Below the pieces are notes generated by a model, which ran no database searches, was not told the DNA's origin, and saw only the letters and a list, made by a program, of their open reading frames with translations. From assembly GCA_937995655.1 (NCBI GenBank), contig CALKJI010000007.1, positions 1 through 64,000 on the forward strand: a stretch of DNA of 64,000 nucleotides, read 5' to 3'. The position numbers and the translations under genes were made by a program. Below, in pieces: positions 50,943-58,825 of this stretch; positions within the stretch are counted from its first letter, which is position 1; every line of letters begins with the position of its first letter. Source of the DNA: an uncultured Pseudothermotoga sp. GTDB taxonomy: Bacteria; Thermotogota; Thermotogae; Thermotogales; DSM-5069.

Positions 50943-52199
50943 ATGAGAGATTATAGGCAAATCCCCATTTGGAATAATGTTACACAAGAAGAATGGAATG
51001 ACTGGCACTGGCAACTGAGCAACAGAATAATGGATCTTGAGACATTACAAAAGGTTGTGAACCTAACTGAACAAGAAAGAGAAGGTGTCAGACATTGTCT
51101 AAAGTTCTTAAGGATGGCTATAACACCTTACTATGCAACTTTGATGGACCCAGATGATCCAAAATGCCCGGTGAGAATGCAAGCCATTCCGACCGCTAAG
51201 GAACTGAAAATTTCCAGCGAAGAGATGACCGATCCTCTACATGAAGACGTTGATTCGCCAGTGAAAGGATTAACACATAGGTATCCAGATCGCGTCCTTT
51301 TGTTGGTAACAGACCAATGTTCCATGTATTGTCGGCATTGTACTAGAAGAAGATTTGCTGGCGAAACCGATGCTCCCCTCCCTGAGGAATATTTGAACAA
51401 AGCTATCGAGTATATTAAAGACAATAGGAAGATCAGAGATGTCCTACTATCGGGAGGAGACCCTTTAACTCTTTCAACAGAAAAACTTGAGAGCATAATC
51501 TCTAAGATCAGAGAAATAGACCATGTCGAGATCATAAGAATAGGTACCCGTGTCCCCGTAGTACTACCTATGAGAATCACTGAGGAACTTGTGAAAATGC
51601 TGAGAAAATACCATCCAATATGGATAAACACACATTTCAACCACCCGAAAGAATTCACTGAACAATCAACCAAAGCACTGGCAATGCTTGCAGACAGTGG
51701 AATTCCACTTGGAAATCAAAGTGTTTTACTCAAAGGAATCAACGACTGTCCCCAAATTATGAAAAAGTTGGTGCATGAGCTAGTGAAGAACAGAGTGAGA
51801 CCATATTACATATATCAGTGTGATCTTTCCAAGGGACTGTCGCACTTCAGGACGACCGTTTCAAAAGGCATAGAAATCATAGAATATCTCAGAGGCCATA
51901 CCTCTGGCTTCGCTGTACCTACCTATGTGATCGATGCACCTGGTGGTGGAGGTAAGATTCCAATCGAACCTCAGTATTTGATCTCAATGGGTGAGGGAAA
52001 GGTAGTGATGAGAAACTACGAGGGAGGAATCTTTGTGTACCATGAACCACAAGACTACAAAAGTGAATGTGAAAACAATTATATCGAGGAAGAAAGGAAA
52101 AGTGAGGACGGTATTGCATCGTTGCTAAGCGGAAAGCGTAGATACCTGCTCCCTGAAGAAAGCGATAGAATTCGGAGGTTGAAAGATTGGGAAAAGTAA
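50943..52199 (+). CDS. kamA: L-lysine 2,3-aminomutase
   Basis: A radical SAM and PLP enzyme of 418 residues that turns L-lysine into beta-lysine. The cluster cysteines are 126, 130 and 133 (CSMYCRHC). The PLP lysine is in DAPGGGGK. Two Asp residues (YQCDLSKGLSHFR and YVIDAPGGGG) are those that bind the lysine side-chain amine in the clostridial enzyme; glutamate 2,3-aminomutases lack them, so lysine is favoured. The start ATG 50943 has GGAGG 8 bases upstream. The next gene resembles KamB. Confidence 0.9.
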   Translation: MRDYRQIPIWNNVTQEEWNDWHWQLSNRIMDLETLQKVVNLTEQEREGVRHCLKFLRMAITPYYATLMDPDDPKCPVRMQAIPTAKELKISSEEMTDPLHEDVDSPVKGLTHRYPDRVLLLVTDQCSMYCRHCTRRRFAGETDAPLPEEYLNKAIEYIKDNRKIRDVLLSGGDPLTLSTEKLESIISKIREIDHVEIIRIGTRVPVVLPMRITEELVKMLRKYHPIWINTHFNHPKEFTEQSTKALAMLADSGIPLGNQSVLLKGINDCPQIMKKLVHELVKNRVRPYYIYQCDLSKGLSHFRTTVSKGIEIIEYLRGHTSGFAVPTYVIDAPGGGGKIPIEPQYLISMGEGKVVMRNYEGGIFVYHEPQDYKSECENNYIEEERKSEDGIASLLSGKRRYLLPEESDRIRRLKDWEK

Positions 52200-53086
52200 T
52201 CTACGTTGTTGGTAACGAAAAAAATGTTGGTAAAACAACTGTGGTCAAACATCTTCTACAACAGATGAACAATGTCTGTGTCACGAGCATCGGTTTTGAT
52301 GGAGAAGAGACCGACAATATTACCGGATCGCCCAAACCTTTAGTCAAGCTCAAGCAAAATGATTTTGTCATAACCTGCGAAAGATTTCTTGATGCCTCAC
52401 ATTTCTCAGTAATTGAAGCAATTGATGAAAATCTTTTGGCTGGCACAGTTGTTTTGGCCCAATGTGTGCTTCCAACACATGTGATTATCGCAGGTGCGAC
52501 ACCCAGAGCTATTGAATTAGCCACCAAGAGAGAGTATTTCGAAACACTCATAGTTGATGGAGCTTTAGATAGGCTTGTGCATGCTGGATTCATAGATAAC
52601 GCAAGTATTATCTTTGTGATCGGTGTACAGCAGCAAGCAGAAGCAGAACTTCAGAGATCTATAGAACGCGTTCTGAGAGCCTTTCAAATTCCATTGGCAC
52701 CCCAATCTGTAACAGAAGTGTTCAGAAATTGCACCAATGTCTGCGGCTTGAGGAGCACCGGTATATTAGAGAAACTGAGCCCATCTTTACTGAACAACAC
52801 AATCCCAAACCAGGATAAATACGAATGGATCTTTGTTCCAGGCGTGCTTTTAGAGGAGACTGTAAGAAAATTCAGACAGACGAAATTTTGTCTATCCAAT
52901 CCCTTTTCGTTTTTCGCAAACCCACAAAAATTTGATAATATATATACGATGAAAAAATTGAAACTCAGTAGAATATATGTGAACCTTTTTGAAAAGCCCT
53001 GGTACGAAGAGAAGGTTTTCAAAATGGTCAAATCCTATGGATATGAAATTTTTGATATACTCCGTGCTGACTCTCAGGAGGGATGA
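52187..53086 (+). CDS. KamB-like P-loop protein (putative aminomutase reactivase subunit)
   Basis: A 299-residue protein with a Walker A loop, VGNEKNVGKTTVVKHLL, followed by CVTSIGFDGEETDNITGSP. This pair of motifs recalls KamB, a reactivase subunit for the B12-dependent lysine 5,6-aminomutase in clostridial lysine degradation. KamC, KamD and KamE are not nearby. The C-terminal 60 residues look unrelated and basic. The start is TTG with GGAGG 8 bases before it, overlapping kamA by 13 bases, which supports a joint function. Confidence 0.6.
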   Translation: MGKVIYVVGNEKNVGKTTVVKHLLQQMNNVCVTSIGFDGEETDNITGSPKPLVKLKQNDFVITCERFLDASHFSVIEAIDENLLAGTVVLAQCVLPTHVIIAGATPRAIELATKREYFETLIVDGALDRLVHAGFIDNASIIFVIGVQQQAEAELQRSIERVLRAFQIPLAPQSVTEVFRNCTNVCGLRSTGILEKLSPSLLNNTIPNQDKYEWIFVPGVLLEETVRKFRQTKFCLSNPFSFFANPQKFDNIYTMKKLKLSRIYVNLFEKPWYEEKVFKMVKSYGYEIFDILRADSQEG

Positions 53087-53088
53087 GA

Positions 53089-54189
53089 ATGAAAGTTGCC
53101 GTAGAGGCAAATGAACTTTCTAATAAGATCTCTATCGTTTCAAAAACTGTTCCCTCTAAGACTATCAAACCTATAATGTCGTGCGTTCTGTTTGATGTTT
53201 CACACGATGGAACATATCTACATGCCACAGATCTTGAAACTGGTGTGAAGGCTCGTGTACAATGTGAACCTGACGGCGAAGGAAGGTTTGCCGTAGACGC
53301 AAAGATTTTGTACGAAATCGTGAGAACTCTTCCCAGTGAAGGAAAGGTTCAGTTGAGTTTTTCTTCAGGTTTGTTAGCTGTCGAATGTGGACGTAGTAAG
53401 TTTAGAGTTCCCACCATGGACCCAGCAGAGTTCCCGGAAATCTCGCTGCCATCGGAAGGCTACGCACTGGACATAGAGGCCAAGACGCTCTCAGAGATGA
53501 TTGATCGGGTAGTTTTTTGCGCTGCTAAAGACGAATTCATGCGGAATTTGAACGGTGTTTTTTGGGAGATTGGTAAGGGTTTCCTCAGACTAGTTGCATC
53601 TGATGGTTTTCGTTTGGCTCTTGCAGAGGAAAGACTTTCAACACAGAGTGAATCCAGTTTTTTGATATCACTTAAGAGTATGAAGGAGTTGCAAAACATA
53701 ATCCAGAGTTGTTCTGAAACAAGGATAACCATCCGTTACGACGGAAAACGTTTATCCTTGAGTACTTCGAATATTGAAACAGTTATGAGAGTAGTGGAAA
53801 TAGATTTTCCAGATTATAAGAAAGTCTTGCCCAAAGCTTTTAAGAGCAAGGTGATCTTCTCGAAAGATGACCTGATTGAAGCACTCAGAAGAACAATGGT
53901 CATAGCAAAGAGGGGAAGTGAATCGGTCAGAGTTGAAATAGCAGAAGACGTTCTGTCCCTGAGCAGTAGAAGCCCAGATTCCGGTGAGGTAAGCGAAGAG
54001 ATTTCTATTAGAAAAGAAGGTGAAGACATAATTGCCGCATTTAACCCTCTGTTTTTGATGGAAGCCTTGAGACATGTCCATACAGATGAAGTGGAATTCA
54101 ACTTTGTAGACAGCACCAGTCCACTACAGATAAACCCACTCAACGTGGAAGGATACCTTTACATAGTTATGCCCATAAGGATTGTATAG
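53089..54189 (+). CDS. dnaN: DNA polymerase III beta sliding clamp
   Basis: A 366-residue clamp with three similar domains. MKVAVEANELSNKISIVSKT opens domain 1; GVFWEIGKGFLRLVASDGFR lies in domain 2; the end YLYIVMPIRIV is the standard C-terminus of the hydrophobic pocket. It encircles DNA and holds the polymerase. The ATG 53089 has GGAGG 7 bases upstream; an ATG two codons earlier abuts it. Its place downstream of kamA rather than beside dnaA is unusual. Confidence 0.95.
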   Translation: MKVAVEANELSNKISIVSKTVPSKTIKPIMSCVLFDVSHDGTYLHATDLETGVKARVQCEPDGEGRFAVDAKILYEIVRTLPSEGKVQLSFSSGLLAVECGRSKFRVPTMDPAEFPEISLPSEGYALDIEAKTLSEMIDRVVFCAAKDEFMRNLNGVFWEIGKGFLRLVASDGFRLALAEERLSTQSESSFLISLKSMKELQNIIQSCSETRITIRYDGKRLSLSTSNIETVMRVVEIDFPDYKKVLPKAFKSKVIFSKDDLIEALRRTMVIAKRGSESVRVEIAEDVLSLSSRSPDSGEVSEEISIRKEGEDIIAAFNPLFLMEALRHVHTDEVEFNFVDSTSPLQINPLNVEGYLYIVMPIRIV

Positions 54190-54192
54190 AAC

Positions 54193-55032
54193 ATGAAGAT
54201 AATTTGTAAAAATATCAGCAAATCTTTTTCAGGTAAAAGAGTACTTGAGGGTATCACATTTGAATCTAAAGAAAGTTGTGTAGCAATTTTGGGAGCTAAC
54301 TCTGCGGGAAAGACTACTTTACTAAAAATTTTTGCCACCATTCTCAAACCCGATTTTGGTGATATAAAAATCGATCAGATCGATATAGTAAAAGAACCCA
54401 AAAAGATTAGAAGAATACTCAGCTTTGTGCCAGAAAACCCTTTTCTGCTGAGAGAACTCAGTGCCATCGATAACATAAAACATTTTTCTTACTTGAAAAA
54501 GGTCAAAGTAAATCCAAAACAGGTGATAGAACAGTTTTGTATACCATTCACAAATAATCCTGTCAGAACTCTTTCAAAAGGAATACAACAAAGACTGATG
54601 GTTGCCATCGCCCTGATGAGCAATCCAAGGTTGTTGATACTTGATGAACCCACAAATAGCATTGATCGTGAATCAAAAGAAGTTTTGTGGAAATTACTCG
54701 TTCAGATGAAGGAAGAAGGAAAGATTGTACTGCTAAGCACACACGATGAGGAAGAAGTTTTAGCTCTCGCAGATTATGTGATCATTCTGGATCAAGGTAG
54801 AGTACTTTTCAGTGGGCATGTTAAGGAGCTCCCCGTTGGAAAATTTTACGTGGTTCAGATACAGGATCAGTTACTCTTGGGGAGCCATACTTTATCAGAT
54901 TCGAATGGGAAAGCTTCCCTCCTTGTCGAATACGAGGAACTGCCCAAGCTAATTAGTCAGCATAAAGTTTTAGGCATCAAGAATATTGGATTGAAAGAGT
55001 TATTAGATCTCAAAAATAAACAGTTGTCATGA
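54193..55032 (+). CDS. Orphan ABC transporter ATPase subunit
   Basis: A single-domain ATPase of 279 residues: Walker A GANSAGKTTLLKIFATIL, signature LSKGIQQRLMVAIALM, Walker B LLILDEPTNSIDRES and switch His in LSTHDEEEVLALADY. The C-terminal 60 residues are an extra domain. The pattern is that of exporter (ABC-2 type) ATPases, but no permease gene is nearby. It lies 3 bases after dnaN with a weak ribosome site, and overlaps the convergent glnQ-like gene by 23 bases. Confidence 0.85.
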   Translation: MKIICKNISKSFSGKRVLEGITFESKESCVAILGANSAGKTTLLKIFATILKPDFGDIKIDQIDIVKEPKKIRRILSFVPENPFLLRELSAIDNIKHFSYLKKVKVNPKQVIEQFCIPFTNNPVRTLSKGIQQRLMVAIALMSNPRLLILDEPTNSIDRESKEVLWKLLVQMKEEGKIVLLSTHDEEEVLALADYVIILDQGRVLFSGHVKELPVGKFYVVQIQDQLLLGSHTLSDSNGKASLLVEYEELPKLISQHKVLGIKNIGLKELLDLKNKQLS

Positions 55033-55741
55033 AATTTCTTGCATTTTCTGACGCCGGCTGTGTGAAAAAGCCATCAGGGTCTGAATCCTCGACTATGATG
55101 CCGTTTTCCATATACAATACCCTTGAAGCCACGCTTTTTGCAAAGTTGATCTCGTGTGTTACCACTATCATCGTATGACCTTGCGACGCCAATTTTTTCA
55201 TCACTTGATGAACTTCCCCAACCAAGGTTGGATCGAGGGCTGATGTTGGCTCATCAAAGAGTATGAGCTCTGGTTTCATCGCAAGGGCACGTGCAATCGC
55301 GACCCTTTGTTTTTGACCCCCTGAAAGTTGGGATGGATAACTCTGCGCCTTCTCGGTCAATCCAACTATTTCAAGAGATTCTTGCGCTATTTGATAGGCC
55401 TTGTCCCTGGGAAGTCTCTTGACCTTCATCAAACCGAGCACAACATTTTCCAAGGCTGTCATATGGCTGAAGAGATTGAAATGTTGAAATACAAAACCAA
55501 TCTGTGATCTTATCTGCCTCAGAATCGACTGGTCATCTACAACTCTTTGGTCCTTGAAAAATACTTCACCTTCATCGGGAGGTACCAGATAATTTATCGT
55601 TCTGAGCAACGTTGATTTACCAGCACCAGAAGGTCCCATTATGACAACTATCTCACCCTGTTCTACTTCAAAAGAGACACCTCTCAAAACCTCTGTTTTT
55701 CCATACCTTTTGTGAATATCGACCACTTGCAATAGGCTCAT
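55010..55741 (-). CDS. glnQ: Polar amino acid ABC importer ATPase (GlnQ-like)
   Basis: A 243-residue ATPase with GPSGAGKSTLLRTINYL, LSGGQKQRVAIARAL and LILFDEPTSALDPTLVGEV; the pattern VFQHFNLFSHMTALENVVLG is specific to polar amino acid importers. I start it at ATG 55741, overlapping the permease stop as ATGA; a TTG at 55768 is too far into the upstream gene. It is the third gene of the leader-controlled operon. Confidence 0.92.
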   Translation of the reverse strand: MSLLQVVDIHKRYGKTEVLRGVSFEVEQGEIVVIMGPSGAGKSTLLRTINYLVPPDEGEVFFKDQRVVDDQSILRQIRSQIGFVFQHFNLFSHMTALENVVLGLMKVKRLPRDKAYQIAQESLEIVGLTEKAQSYPSQLSGGQKQRVAIARALAMKPELILFDEPTSALDPTLVGEVHQVMKKLASQGHTMIVVTHEINFAKSVASRVLYMENGIIVEDSDPDGFFTQPASENARNFMTTVYF

Positions 55742-56457
55742 GGTATGGCAAGCCTCCTCTCTAACCAATTTCCGAAAACTGAAAGGACACTTGTGACTGC
55801 AACATAGAAAATTGCTATAGTCAGATAACTTTCAAAAGATGCCAAAGTTTGCGTTCCAACCTGTCTACCTGTCATCGTCAATTCAGCCAGTGCTATGACC
55901 GACGCCAAAGAACTGTCCTTTACAAGACTGATCGATTGGCCTATCAATGCAGGTAGTGAGATCCTAAGAGCCTGAGGAAAGTGAATGTACAGGAACACTT
56001 CTGCCCTGGTTAAACCAAGAGAAAAACCTGCTTCTAGTTCTCCTTTATCCACAGCATCAAGGCCAGAACGAATTATCTCTGCAAGATATGCACCCTCAAA
56101 AGCCGATAAACCAAAGACGGCAGCCCAAAATCTGTCAAAAGGTATTACACTACCAAGGCCATAGTAAGTCAAAAGTATCACAACAAGAAGTGGCGTGTTT
56201 CTGAAAAAGAAGATGTAGAGTAGGGCAAATTCCTTTAAAATTCCTGAAGATCTTCTCATCAAAGCAAAGACAATACCAATTGCAAATGAAATGAGTAGCG
56301 AAAAACCACTCAAGTTCATTGTGGTAAGTAATCCCTTCAAAAACACGACACGATACCTATAGACAATCGACCAATTGAAAGGATAAATCTGAGCCATGGA
56401 AAAATATATCGCAGCCAAAACTATTATCGTAAAAAATATCGCATAGAGCTTTTTCAT
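55738..56457 (-). CDS. Polar amino acid ABC importer permease (GlnP/HisM-like)
   Basis: A 239-residue membrane subunit with about five helices. The conserved loop is GLSAFEGAYLAEIIRSGLDA, then VDKGELEAGFSLGLTRAEVF. IYIFFFRNTPLLVVILLTYY is the family's N-terminal pattern. I start it at ATG 56457, 7 bases after GGGGG; a longer frame runs through the hairpin and into the binding-protein gene. A single permease implies a homodimeric channel. Confidence 0.9.
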   Translation of the reverse strand: MKKLYAIFFTIIVLAAIYFSMAQIYPFNWSIVYRYRVVFLKGLLTTMNLSGFSLLISFAIGIVFALMRRSSGILKEFALLYIFFFRNTPLLVVILLTYYGLGSVIPFDRFWAAVFGLSAFEGAYLAEIIRSGLDAVDKGELEAGFSLGLTRAEVFLYIHFPQALRISLPALIGQSISLVKDSSLASVIALAELTMTGRQVGTQTLASFESYLTIAIFYVAVTSVLSVFGNWLERRLAIP

Positions 56458-56472
56458 CCACATACCCCCAAG

Positions 56473-56494
56473 AATGAGGGCAGGAGCCCTCATT
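56473..56494 (-). other. Intercistronic stem-loop between binding-protein and permease genes
   Basis: AATGAGGGC / GCCCTCATT form a perfect 9-bp stem with a 4-base loop, overlapping the stop codon of the binding-protein gene. The T-run is poor, so an mRNA-stabilising or partially terminating role is likelier than full termination. It would raise binding-protein output over that of the permease. Confidence 0.65.
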
Positions 56495-57248
56495 CGGCGC
56501 CAAGCCACTTTTTGTAGAGTTCATCGATCAAACCAGTGGTTTTAACCCACTGCACGAAGGTGTCAAGCCACCTCAAAGTCTCCATGTCCCCTTTTCTTAT
56601 GGCAATCCCCAGATCCTCAAGGCTCAACAATTCTTGCACCATCCCAATCGTGTCGTATTTCTGTGTAAAGAACTTCACATAGATTGAATCATTCACCATG
56701 ATGTCGGCGCGTTTTGACACAACCTGAAAAGCTGCTTCATCCATTGTCGAAAAGGTTAATATCTTTGCCTTAGGGAACATTCTCCTTGCTGTGAATTCAC
56801 CTGTAGTGCCTAACTGAACCGCTATGGTTAACTGTTTTTGAGAAAGTTCCTGATAGGTTGGTGGTGTTTTGAAAACGGCTTTGTTGTATAATATAGCCTG
56901 TCCAACAGTCAAGTAAGGTATAGAAAAATTCACCTTTAGAGCGCGTTCGGGCGTGATTGTCATACCGGAAAAGATCATGTCAAACTTCCCAGAAAGGAGT
57001 GCCGGTATGACACCATCCCAGTTGACGATGACGTATTCTACCTTTACTCCAAGGATCTCGGCCATCTTTTTGATCAGTTCAATCTCAAGCCCGACGCGCT
57101 CCCCTTTTTCGTTTGTGCCATACAACGGCATGTAACCTTCGTCCTGACCGATCCTCAAAACACCTCTTTTTTGAATATCTTCGATCAACGAAGCAAAGCT
57201 CAATGCCGTAACTAGAACCAAGAAAATCACCACTAAAGACCTTTTCAC
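56490..57248 (-). CDS. Polar amino acid ABC substrate-binding protein
   Basis: A 252-residue periplasmic protein of family 3 (SBP_bac_3). The signal peptide covers about 1-19. LRIGQDEGYMPLYGTNEKGE and MIFSGMTITPERALKVNFS are the hallmark ligand-pocket stretches, and VQLGTTGEFTARRMFP is the hinge. No lipobox is present. The likely ligand is glutamine, arginine or lysine; the usual Asp for the alpha-amine is replaced by Asn in the stretch ADIMVNDSIYVK, so specificity is open. The start is GTG, 8 bases after GGAGG, below a terminator-containing leader. Confidence 0.9.
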   Translation of the reverse strand: MKRSLVVIFLVLVTALSFASLIEDIQKRGVLRIGQDEGYMPLYGTNEKGERVGLEIELIKKMAEILGVKVEYVIVNWDGVIPALLSGKFDMIFSGMTITPERALKVNFSIPYLTVGQAILYNKAVFKTPPTYQELSQKQLTIAVQLGTTGEFTARRMFPKAKILTFSTMDEAAFQVVSKRADIMVNDSIYVKFFTQKYDTIGMVQELLSLEDLGIAIRKGDMETLRWLDTFVQWVKTTGLIDELYKKWLGAE

Positions 57249-57451
57249 CTAAACCACCTCCGTATAATAAAAAAACCGGGCTGTTTTTCACAGCCCGGTT
57301 TTTAGTCCCTTAAGCCTATCAGGTGGCAACCAACGAAGTACCACCCGGGGAATAAACCGGGCCGTACCTCGTATGGTGCTTTATTTCAACTATTGACGGT
57401 CGAAGCTTGCCATAAAAACTACTCACCATTGCGCCACCCTTTTACTTTGTT
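57249..57451 (-). promoter_or_regulatory. Structured leader RNA (candidate riboswitch) of the amino acid ABC operon
   Basis: The roughly 200-base leader folds by eye into three helices. P1 is GGTGGC (57438-57433) with GCCACC (57327-57322). P2 is ATGGTG (57429-57424) with CACCAT (57378-57373), and above it AGTA and GAA face each other as in a loop-E motif. P3 is ACGAGGTAC (57372-57364) with GTACTTCGT (57341-57333), topped by GCCCGG/CCGGGT. GCCCGGTTT (57362-57354) can instead pair with AAACCGGGC (57301-57293), the 5' arm of the terminator. That is a complete on/off switch. It lacks the signatures of lysine, T-box, SAM, TPP, glycine or glutamine RNAs as I know them. Confidence 0.7.
57269..57298 (-). 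terminator. Leader terminator of the amino acid ABC operon
   Basis: CCGGGCTGT (57298-57290) and ACAGCCCGG (57284-57276) form a perfect 9-bp stem with a 5-base loop, followed by seven T residues (57275-57269). It lies 20 bases before the start codon of the binding-protein gene, so it must be conditional for the operon to be expressed. Confidence 0.9.
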
Positions 57452-57457
57452 TGCATA

Positions 57458-57486
57458 ATCATACTATGACAAAAAATATTTGTCAA
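57458..57486 (-). promoter_or_regulatory. Promoter of the leader and amino acid ABC operon
   Basis: Perfect TTGACA (57486-57481), a 17-base spacer and TATGAT (57463-57458) on the minus strand. It begins 8 bases after the stop of the TldE-like gene. Transcription would start near 57451, about 13 bases before P1 of the leader. Confidence 0.88.
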
Positions 57487-57493
57487 GAGTCAA

Positions 57494-58825
57494 TCAAGAC
57501 CCACTTCCCGCTACGTCGATATATTCAACCAAGACCGATGGGACATAAGAAGAACCCGAAACCAAATCGCAGTCATCACCTATATCTTCAATACTTTTGA
57601 GCACTTCTAGGATATTTCCCGAAATAGTGATCTGTTCTACGGGCTTGACGATCGCACCATTTTCAACGTAGTATCCCAAAGCGCTCACAGAAAATTCACC
57701 AGATACAGTTCTAACACCAGAATGTAGTCCATCGAGCGCGGTTACTATCACGCCCCTGTCAAGTTGTTTAATCAGATCTTGGTAACTCTTTTGACCAGCT
57801 GGGACAACTACATTCAACGGTACACATTTGTAGGTAAAAACATTGCCAGTGGGTTCGATACCATCCCTCTTTGCAGATTTGAGAGAATGAAAATATGTCG
57901 TTAACACACCCTGGTCGATGAAGGACTTCTCCTTTGTAGGTACTCCTTCGTTGTCAAAGGACCTCTTTATCGGTGCCTTTTCAAAAAATGGGTCATCGAT
58001 GATGGTGAGTTTTTCACTGGCAATCTTTGAATTGAGCTTACCTTTCAATGGTGATAAACCTTTTTGTACCAATTCAGCAGAAAAGATGGGCATGAAGGCA
58101 AACAGCAACTCTGAAAAGACATTGCGTCTGAGAATTGCTCTGTATTTACCCGATGGGATACTTTCAGCGCCGAGTTGAGAGATCGCCTCCTGAGCGGCTT
58201 CGGTGACAATCCTGTCTGGATCGATGTCGTTGGGTCTTGATCCAAACCTGACCTTCAAACCTCTTTTTGGTGTTTTTCCGTCCGAAGCAACAAGATACAG
58301 ATAAGCGACACCAAGACCGGCACTCTCTGAGAGGGACAATCCCTTTGTGTTGAATATGGATATTTCGTATCTTTCATGGGAATATACACTCATCATCACC
58401 ATAGCTATACGTTTATCAAAGTTCATTGCCTTTTGCTCCATGATCTTTGCAAAATCTATCTTGCTCTTTACAGGTATCTTTTCAAATTCGTCTTCAAAGT
58501 GCCTCGGATCAGAGTATTCGCCAGAACCATCGTGTATAGAGTCTTCTTCCAACGTATCGGTTACCAAAAAATTCTCATAGGCACTGTTTACTAAAAATTC
58601 TACAGAATCCTCATCAACGATCTCACATGAAGAAAAAGCAGCCTTTGAATCCTTCAAACCCTTGAATGTAACCCTTAAAGAATCTGCATCATTGTAGTTA
58701 TCAATATTCTGTTTACTCACAACGACTCCAAATTCCCTCTCCCTATTGAATCGAAGTTCGCATTCATCAAAACCTTTCTTCTTGGCATATGAAAAAACTT
58801 TGTCTTTAAAATCTTCTATTCTCAT
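57494..58825 (-). CDS. pmbA: TldE/PmbA-type metalloprotease subunit
   Basis: A 443-residue partner of TldD in the PmbA/TldD protease, which matures or degrades small modified peptides. It lacks the HExxxH site, as expected for TldE. Family stretches are DSLRVTFKGLKDSKAAFSSC, FDNEGVPTKEKSFIDQGVLT and GEFSVSALGYYVENGAIVKP. The ATG overlaps the tldD stop (ATGA), so a 1:1 heterodimer is likely. No ribosomal-peptide cluster is adjacent. Confidence 0.9.
   Translation of the reverse strand: MRIEDFKDKVFSYAKKKGFDECELRFNREREFGVVVSKQNIDNYNDADSLRVTFKGLKDSKAAFSSCEIVDEDSVEFLVNSAYENFLVTDTLEEDSIHDGSGEYSDPRHFEDEFEKIPVKSKIDFAKIMEQKAMNFDKRIAMVMMSVYSHERYEISIFNTKGLSLSESAGLGVAYLYLVASDGKTPKRGLKVRFGSRPNDIDPDRIVTEAAQEAISQLGAESIPSGKYRAILRRNVFSELLFAFMPIFSAELVQKGLSPLKGKLNSKIASEKLTIIDDPFFEKAPIKRSFDNEGVPTKEKSFIDQGVLTTYFHSLKSAKRDGIEPTGNVFTYKCVPLNVVVPAGQKSYQDLIKQLDRGVIVTALDGLHSGVRTVSGEFSVSALGYYVENGAIVKPVEQITISGNILEVLKSIEDIGDDCDLVSGSSYVPSVLVEYIDVAGSGS

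Noticed and set aside
57249-57451. Leader read as a lysine riboswitch or T-box
   Set aside because: A GAGTAG/GAAA loop-E motif and GGGTGG recall these RNAs. However, there are three helices, not five, no T-box UGGNACCGCG and no specifier-loop stem, so I left it unassigned.
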